The position numbers and the translations under genes were made by a program. Positions 48,601 to 53,500 of a DNA stretch of 53,500 nucleotides are shown here, one piece after another; position 1 is the stretch's first letter; every line of letters begins with the position of its first letter. The DNA is from Neocallimastix lanati (nom. inval.) (taxonomy: Eukaryota > Neocallimastigomycota > Neocallimastigomycetes > Neocallimastigales > Neocallimastigaceae), in the NCBI GenBank assembly GCA_016946835.1, contig JACVTC010000010.1, positions 1,490,001-1,543,500 on the forward strand. Reading direction: 5' to 3'. The notes below the pieces were generated by a model, which was not told the origin of the DNA, ran no database searches, and saw only the letters and a program-made list of their open reading frames with translations.

Positions 48601-49712
48601 CTCCCTTACTTGGTTCAAATAAAAAGAATACTGAAAAAGCTCAAACTGCTTTTAATCGAGGTTTGTATTGGAGTTTCGGGTTTAAAAATAAAACCTCCAA
48701 TACTTCAATTTACAATATGTCTAAGGAACTTTCTATACCTCCTATAGCTAGTTTTTGTGCTAAGGCGATGATTCGATGCTTTAAAAAGTGGAAAGATTCT
48801 TCTTGTATTATTTCTCATTTAGTCAAAAATATACCTACACTTTCTCACTATTCATGGACGAAAAAAGCACGGAGTTTAGCAGTACACAAGCACAGTAATA
48901 AACTTCCTGGAGAAATAAGGAAGTTTTACTGGGAAAATATTCATTATTCAAGCACTCCTGCGATCAGATCTACAAAATACAAGAAATTTAAATTTGGTTT
49001 TAAAAAATTTATTCATCGTCTATCACTTAAATATTCACAATTTTCTCTTGGATTTTTTTGGATTGGACGAATTAAATGTGGATTCAAATTTGATGTAAAA
49101 ACGTATGTTAAAAGTAATCTAGTATCAGAAAATTGCCCAACATACTGCCCTTGTTGTGGTGAGAGTAACAGCATACCTAGTTTTACACACTGGATACTTT
49201 TATGTCCTAAATTTGAAGAATTTAGGCAACATTTCATTCCCTTTGTTGATGAAATTTTTATTAATTTTTCTCTAATTGTTCATGAGAAATCATTGAACAT
49301 TCCTGATGATAAAGAGGAAGATTTTGATGATAATATCAATTTTTACGTGCTGTGTATCCTTCTTGGCGGAAATGCAGTATTTGAAATCTTAAAGATCGGC
49401 TCGGGGGAAAGAAGGCGACTTATTAATAATATTTTTCAATCACCTTCGAACGAGTCTTCTTTCCCGATTTCATTTTTTGTGGGGCTTGCGGAATTCCTTA
49501 CTAACGTTATGCCTATTGTGATTGGTGATTTTTACACCATGATCGATTTGTATAGTGTTAGACCTACCGTTGTCAAGAGTGTCGACGTCGTAACGATAAG
49601 GCAAAGAAGAAATTCTGATACAGATTCGAATGATAATTTTCATCCACATGGGGTTATCTTCGATGAATGGGAAGAGTTAGAGGCCTTTTCGTCCTCGAAG
49701 CTCATAACGTAG
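45627..49712 (+). CDS. LINE ORF: endonuclease-reverse transcriptase, intact
   Basis: 1361 aa with no interruption. Residues ~15-100 form a small alpha/beta domain also seen in the LINE at 52079. Residues ~136-356 are an APE-type endonuclease: S-W-N-I-N-G-W at 142-148, catalytic Glu in Q-E-V-G-N (~172), G-D-F-N at ~281-284 and S-D-H-L-P at 348-352. The reverse transcriptase spans ~600-890 with K-A-P-G-P-D-G (617-623), L-D-L-K-K-A-Y-D (~764-771), R-Q-G-C-P-L-S-P (~822-829) and catalytic F-A-D-D (860-863). A C-terminal zinc motif near 1170-1193 has C-x3-C-x2-C..H..C. No separate ORF1 lies upstream. The protein would nick the target and prime cDNA synthesis from it. All catalytic residues are present and the ends are clean, so the copy is a candidate for activity. 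Confidence 0.95.
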   Translation: MSTIRRGLRLYGPDHDKFVLIFIHDLESWTESRLWEFLSKKISNCNEVVHGIVKKHYINMENYFILRVNYNNCTDYLKVIYLITKHLPVKRIKWKITSRIRTFSNVNHNRTRYYSEPSIPISESLLYANPFSNTKYFNLCISWNINGWNSEKRDGLTNFNSIFNPICICLQEVGNSSFLNSFSNSYPFLNHYRTVLRRADKKIPGMRGLYIGVHSSCQFTNDDFEYRYILSVNIFSFWGVRCSLGNIYIPSKKHKDSREKAETDFANWLKNHQNNPSAIVGDFNMTKQQLKDLILRISPQWFVMDMVGHQFTWSNGGKNSCIDFIVVNDKLRNYLNIASVCYSFNDISDHLPLILSCKKISPDGFVTPPRDKQIKWSNRICRDKREAIFSHNKFTCLLDEFEHNDNLDSNTMVKKLLDTANKIGDDIQARVPTNLQGSAFHCPAYIKKLSHEKHLFYKRIKNFKLRNDLSNLQEFCDLSKEYRVLSDYIISIKRNIRNIRFKNLIHSIGECFLKNDAQRGWSGLKKISKPSYSPSQSPVYIKDKEGNVLVSQEDQLNRFAEHYEELASDITGHSLNENYWKRILNNSSTPQESWDINQPISMSEIHSTVLSMKNNKAPGPDGIPTEFFKAFFNSESRNSSQDDSNQEVTYSDCAKCLLLLFNKIWDGDFPNEWNSASIVSIPKKGDLSDCNNYRGISLINVGLKILSKIVTKRISDYAFSNGIIRPEQFGFRNKEECISLFVSIREICQRRKFKDKFTFLAFLDLKKAYDSVPIYNILTKLDNLGIRGKCLQFITNLYLTSKARAIFNGKLSKEFPIHRGVRQGCPLSPILFNIFINDIFDKCKRYGVITEKKKCCGGLFADDIVLLAPTKSSLKNLLNIAHDWGIKNEMTFGINKCATLVVKPKNFIPSRHYENPTFRLGMNYIPSTNQYTYLGIPFNESLDLKPIIAKMNSIINYTVNSFFRFLTNRNVPFYFKTRILVSFVLSSVLYYAPLLGSNKKNTEKAQTAFNRGLYWSFGFKNKTSNTSIYNMSKELSIPPIASFCAKAMIRCFKKWKDSSCIISHLVKNIPTLSHYSWTKKARSLAVHKHSNKLPGEIRKFYWENIHYSSTPAIRSTKYKKFKFGFKKFIHRLSLKYSQFSLGFFWIGRIKCGFKFDVKTYVKSNLVSENCPTYCPCCGESNSIPSFTHWILLCPKFEEFRQHFIPFVDEIFINFSLIVHEKSLNIPDDKEEDFDDNINFYVLCILLGGNAVFEILKIGSGERRRLINNIFQSPSNESSFPISFFVGLAEFLTNVMPIVIGDFYTMIDLYSVRPTVVKSVDVVTIRQRRNSDTDSNDNFHPHGVIFDEWEELEAFSSSKLIT

Positions 49713-49799
49713 TTTTTTAATATTAATATAAAAAAATTTCATGTATTTAAATTTCATGTATTTTTTAAAAAAATATTATTAAATAAAGTTTATTCCTAG

Positions 49800-49835
<36 letters not shown>

Positions 49836-49838
<3 letters not shown>

Positions 49839-50137
49839 GTGGTTATAAATACAATACTACTATTGCTATTAGAATGGGTAGAGTTTCAGAAGATTGTCCA
49901 AAGTCCTGCCCATGTTGTGGTGAAGGTAATCAATCTTTTGAACATTGGATTTTTAAATGCGATGCTCTTGCATCTTTTAGATGGAATTCTTCCCGAGCAG
50001 GGGTGTACTCGATTTATGTATTTAAATCGCCTGCAAGGGGAATTAACTTTACTCTTATAAAGTAGATCCACAGTACTGGTGCAAAATAGTAGTAAAGTTA
50101 TATTTTGTGTTAATTAATAACATTATGCGCAATGGTA
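49836..50137 (+). pseudogene. Old LINE fragment, right part
   Basis: Continuation of 44735-44900. The C-terminal zinc motif (D-C-P-K-S-C-P-C-C-G, then H-W-I-F-K-C) lies at ~49890-49960. Homology fades after ~49985, and the fragment is cut again at 50137 by the next LINE insertion. Confidence 0.8.
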
Positions 50138-51518
50138 TTAGTAAAGTCTCTTACTTTGCACCTTTACTTGGTTCGAATAAAACGAGAACAAATAATACTC
50201 AGAAATTAATTAATAAAGGATTAAGATGGATTGCAGGTATACAAAAAGCCAAATCATTTATTAATGTATATTCTATTTCAAAAGATTTACATATTCCTCC
50301 ATTGTCAGCTAAGTGTGCTTTGTCTCAGGTCAAATGTTTTGATAAATGGAAAAATTCAAATTGTATTATTTCCTATTTAGTTAATAATATTCCAAAATCT
50401 AGAAAATATACATGGACAAAAGAAAGTAGAACTCTTAAACGTAAACTAGAGAAAAGAGGTAATAACGATAATAAAATCAAGGATTTTTATTGGAAAAGAG
50501 ATATGAAAATCAATTCTATTAAAGCTGAGTTTTATGACAAAAACAAATTCGAAGAAACATCAAAATTTATAAAACTTTGTTATGACTATCCTGATCTTTC
50601 ATATGGTTTCTATTGGCTATTGAGAGCACGAAGCGGATATAGATTAGATGCTAGAATTGCTAAAGCTGCAAAAATAGTGGACCAAATGTGTCCTAATTTT
50701 TGTCCCTGTTGTAAAAGTAATAAACAATGGATAAGTCATTGGTTAATTGATTGTCCCTTTTTCAATCATACTCGTAGTAAAGTTAATGATAAAATTTTAT
50801 TTTTATATAATGCTTTTTACCGTGGCAACCTAACAAATGATATTGTTAATAGTAATAATGATAATAGTAATAGTAATAATAGTAATAGTTATAATAGTAA
50901 TAATAATATTAGTAATAGTATTTTTAGTAATGTTAGTAATAGTATTGAAAATAATGTGTATATTGATTCTAGTGTGTGTGAAAAAGTGTTTAATTTCCTT
51001 CTTGGAGGTCGAAGTATTAATAACAGTACAAGGGAATGGAAGGATCTATTTAAGTGCCAGATGAAATCAGGTGCTTATTCTGATACTCCGTTCTTAGTGG
51101 TTACTGCGGCACTTCTCCAATCGATTATACCTATTGCTATTGGCCAGCAATGGTCTTTATTCAATAGGTTCAAATCGAATCGTACTACTACTACCAAGAG
51201 CGTCAATGCTGAAGAAACAGTAAGACAGGCCAGCAGGGCTAGCGCAACCAATGAAGATCATAATTTTGTATCTTAAAATTATGATTAACATTGCGAAGTC
51301 AAAGTTAATTATTATACTTCAGTATAATAATGCCCTTGTGAAGTCTTACAAATATTAATTAAATGAAACTAGAATATATTATACCATTATTTTATTTTTA
51401 TTTTGTGTTGTGTTTTATTTTTTTGTTTATTTTTTTATCTTTTTTTTTTTTTTTTATTATTTTATTACATGTATTTTATCAAATATTTAATTAATAAAGA
51501 TGAAACAAGTTTGCTGCC

Positions 51519-51552
<34 letters not shown>
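50138..51552 (+). mobile_element. 5'-truncated LINE insertion with 13-bp target duplication
   Basis: Flanked by ATGCGCAATGGTA at 50125-50137 and 51553-51565, the second directly after a poly(A) tail (~51523-51553). These are the marks of target-primed reverse transcription with 5' truncation. Confidence 0.85.
50144..51276 (+). pseudogene. C-terminal third of a LINE RT protein (truncated)
   Basis: Open frame of ~377 codons homologous to the C-terminal part of the intact LINE. It starts at Y-F-A-P-L-L-G-S-N-K and includes the zinc motif (C-P-N-F-C-P-C-C-K..H-W-L-I-D-C). It ends naturally at TAA 51274-51276. An Asn/Ser-rich insertion from AGT-AAT repeats lies at ~50837-50950. The endonuclease and RT catalytic core are absent because of 5' truncation, although the remaining frame is intact. 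The sequence is diverged from the 45627 copy, so it is another LINE subfamily. Confidence 0.9.
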
Positions 51553-51555
<3 letters not shown>

Positions 51556-51565
51556 CGCAATGGTA

Positions 51566-52078
51566 ATGTTATTGGTAAAATTTTTCTGGTGAACACTCAC
51601 TGCGGAATATAATGGTGCATTTTTGGAACATTGTTAAATAAGTTACACCCAAGAATTAGTAATACATTTTCATTGTATTTCTATTTTCATGTAGTATTAC
51701 TATTCTCATGTAAGAATCTATTGTATTCAATTGTATTTCAACTTTATATTTCATGTATCACGTTGTAAGAGATTGATTCACTCTAAATCTTGTAGTAATT
51801 TATTTAACTCTTTACTAATTTTGTGCCATTTTATTTCATCAATTCAATCTTAGTCATTAAATACTTTATGATATTCAATTTAAATAATATACTGAAAAAA
51901 GTGCTAAATCAAATTATTTTTCAATCATTCAACAAACTACTAATTATCGAAATTATTTACTCCAAAAAGATATAAAATTATTACAATTCTCATTATACTC
52001 AAGACTTTATAATAAAAATTGACTTTTTTTTATTTTTTTTTTTTTTTAGTTATTAATTTTTAGTTTTTTATTACTATT
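51566..52078 (+). other. Probable 5' leader of the third LINE
   Basis: Non-coding; shares the GAGATTGATTCACTC motif (51769-51783) and overall character with the leader of the intact LINE. The first ~90 bp may still belong to older interrupted sequence. Confidence 0.5.
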
Positions 52079-53500
52079 ATGGAAATCCAATTTATAAGAA
52101 ATAAGAATTTCATTCTAAGAGGTTCAAGGTGCCACGGTATACCAATGGAGAATACGAAACTACTCTTTATCCGCGGACTTCGATCTTGGCCAGAAATCAA
52201 AATGAGAAGACATTTAAAGAAAACTCTGAATGAATTAAATGATAAGGTTTTATCAGTTAAACGTATTGCTAATTTTAATGATGCATTCTTTAAAATTAAA
52301 ATAGTAGGTAATGAAGAAGAATTAACGTCTATTACTGATTGTATTGTTAATAGTTTCAAACGTGCTTCAATTAACGTTATTAATTGTAGCAAAAGGAATC
52401 ATAAATACAGTTTTTCTTCACTCAAAAGGAAACATTTTGCCTTATCAGAAAAAGTGAATTCATCTTATAATATCAACTTATTCACTACTTCAAATTCAAA
52501 TGCAGATTCAAGTCAAAATTCAAATTCAAGTTCAAATACAGATTCATGTTCAAGTTCAAGTACAAGCTCAAGTTCAAGTTCAAGTACAAGTTCAAGTACA
52601 AGCTCAAGTTCAAGTTCAAGTACAAGTTTAAGTACAAGTTCAAGTACAGGTTCAAGTTCAAGTTCAAGTCCAAGTTCAAGTACAATTTCAAGTTCAAGTT
52701 CAAGTACAAGTTCAAGTACAAGTTCAAGTTCAAGTTCAAGTTCAAGTACAAGTTCAAGTTCAATTTCAAATTTATGTTTAAATTCAGTTTCAAGCTCAGA
52801 TTCAAATTCAAATTTCAGTTCAATCAATTATAATAATTCCAATAATATTAATAACACTTATATTAATAATAATACAGTTAAAGAATTTTCTCTATGTGTC
52901 AGTTGGAATACTAATGGATGGAACTTTGATAAAAAAGACAGTGTTGAATTCTTTATTTCAATGTACAAACCACTTTTCTTATGCTTTCAGGAAACAGGAA
53001 ATGGTTCAGGTTCTAGCAGTAAATATCCATGTCGAGTATCATTAAAAAACTACAAACATTTCTTCAAAAAAGCTAATAATGAAATTCCCGGTAAAAGAGG
53101 TCTTTATATTGGGTTTCATAATTCTTGTCAAGCCTCTCTTGAAAACAACACTTATGAGTATATTATTTCCTTGTATACTTATAATTTTTGGAATTTCACT
53201 AAATGTTCTATTGGTAATGTGTACGTACCTCATAGTGGCCATAGCCTTCATGCTAGAGCTGCTAGAATTGAAATATTGTCTTGGTTAAATAGTCACTCTT
53301 CTCATCCTTCAATGTTGGTTGGTGATTTTAATTTACCTACTGAGAAATTAAGTAATTTGCTCTCTAAATTTAGTAATTGGAAAATTCTTCCCTTATGGGG
53401 CTCCCCAATTTCATGGAGTAGAGGTAATAGAGAATCTGATATAGATCATGCGATTGTCAATGATCATATGTTAGATTTACTTTCATATGGTACTTTTATT
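52079..53500 (+). CDS. LINE ORF, 5' part, with long serine-rich linker; runs off the window
   Basis: 474 codons open from ATG 52079 to the window end. Residues ~15-105 match the N-terminal alpha/beta domain of the intact LINE (L-L-F-I-R-G-L-R-S-W..). Residues ~140-240 are an almost pure Ser tract with occasional Thr and Asn, encoded by alternating TCA and AGT codons. The APE-type endonuclease follows: S-W-N-T-N-G-W, catalytic Glu in Q-E-T-G-N, V-G-D-F-N and D-I-D-H near the end. The intact LINE has only a short Ser/Asn segment at the linker position. No stop or frameshift is seen so far, so it may be another full-length element; the RT lies outside the window. Confidence 0.92.
   Translation, partial: MEIQFIRNKNFILRGSRCHGIPMENTKLLFIRGLRSWPEIKMRRHLKKTLNELNDKVLSVKRIANFNDAFFKIKIVGNEEELTSITDCIVNSFKRASINVINCSKRNHKYSFSSLKRKHFALSEKVNSSYNINLFTTSNSNADSSQNSNSSSNTDSCSSSSTSSSSSSSTSSSTSSSSSSSTSLSTSSSTGSSSSSSPSSSTISSSSSSTSSSTSSSSSSSSSTSSSSISNLCLNSVSSSDSNSNFSSINYNNSNNINNTYINNNTVKEFSLCVSWNTNGWNFDKKDSVEFFISMYKPLFLCFQETGNGSGSSSKYPCRVSLKNYKHFFKKANNEIPGKRGLYIGFHNSCQASLENNTYEYIISLYTYNFWNFTKCSIGNVYVPHSGHSLHARAARIEILSWLNSHSSHPSMLVGDFNLPTEKLSNLLSKFSNWKILPLWGSPISWSRGNRESDIDHAIVNDHMLDLLSYGTFI
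52545..52770 (+). repeat. (AGTTCA)n hexanucleotide repeat inside the LINE ORF
   Basis: About 38 hexamers of AGTTCA with AGTACA variants. Keeps the frame and encodes Ser-Ser/Ser-Thr. Gives spurious Leu/Asn-, Glu/Leu- and Lys/Phe-repeat frames on the other strand and frame. Confidence 0.95.

Larger units (their letters stand above)
44901..49835 (+). mobile_element. Full-length LINE retrotransposon with 12-bp target duplication
   Basis: GCTGTGGTTATA at 44889-44900 is repeated at 49836-49847 directly after a ~33-base poly(A) tail (49803-49835). Between them are a ~726-bp 5' leader, a single 1361-codon ORF and a ~90-bp 3' UTR. Removing the element rejoins the frame of an older LINE, which confirms the boundaries. 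Length ~4.9 kb. Confidence 0.92.

Noticed and set aside
52485-52833. Leu/Asn-, Glu/Leu- and Lys/Phe-repeat frames
   Set aside because: Shadows of the in-frame AGTTCA hexanucleotide repeat within the LINE ORF.

Overview
The window looks like nuclear DNA of an anaerobic gut fungus (Neocallimastigomycota, Neocallimastix/Piromyces type). The base composition is extremely AT-rich. Introns are AT-rich GT..AG. One gene, at 41908-44091, encodes a hydrogenosomal succinyl-CoA synthetase beta subunit closely resembling the Neocallimastix protein I know. This assignment rests on recognition, not on a database search.

Layout. 1-3.3 kb: a two-exon gene for an HNH-type nuclease-like protein, followed by two decayed copies of its own 3' end. 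4.7-7.1 kb: broken Ty3/gypsy chromovirus pieces (gag, an LTR, and two integrase C-termini meeting head to head). 7.5-11.1 kb: decayed LTR elements and a solo LTR with a 5-bp target duplication inside a minisatellite. 11.5-16.9 kb: an apparently complete Mutator-like (MULE) transposon with an intact FLYWCH/DDE transposase, 20-bp inverted ends, a 9-bp target duplication, and a long AAAAT-type satellite inside it. 17.1-22.9 kb: another LTR-like repeat, a ~51-bp minisatellite, a second MULE transposase with one frameshift, a tRNA-like element and a short non-autonomous MULE. 23.2-23.9 kb: a cysteine-rich type I membrane protein. 24.3-26.3 kb: a ~100-bp tandem array split by a candidate retroposon. 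26.9-28.4 kb: a three-exon gene joining a LysM domain to a secreted phospholipase A2, with one intron made largely of the satellite. 28.6-30.6 kb: a large AAAAT satellite block. 30.6-32.4 kb: a LINE pseudogene. 33.8-34.5 kb: a decayed MULE with a long hairpin. 35-41 kb: gene-poor heptanucleotide repeats. 41.9-44.1 kb: the succinyl-CoA synthetase gene. 44.7-53.5 kb: a nested LINE cluster with an intact 1361-aa ORF, older and truncated copies, and the start of a third element that runs off the window.

Only four host-type genes are well supported: HNH protein, Cys-rich membrane protein, LysM-PLA2 and succinyl-CoA synthetase beta. Most of the remainder is mobile DNA and satellite. The same ~45-bp satellite unit occurs inside two MULE elements, inside the LysM-PLA2 intron and downstream of that gene, which links repeat growth to the transposons. 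The most biologically novel item is the LysM-PLA2 fusion, which could be a cell-wall-targeted secreted lipase. This is inference from domain content.
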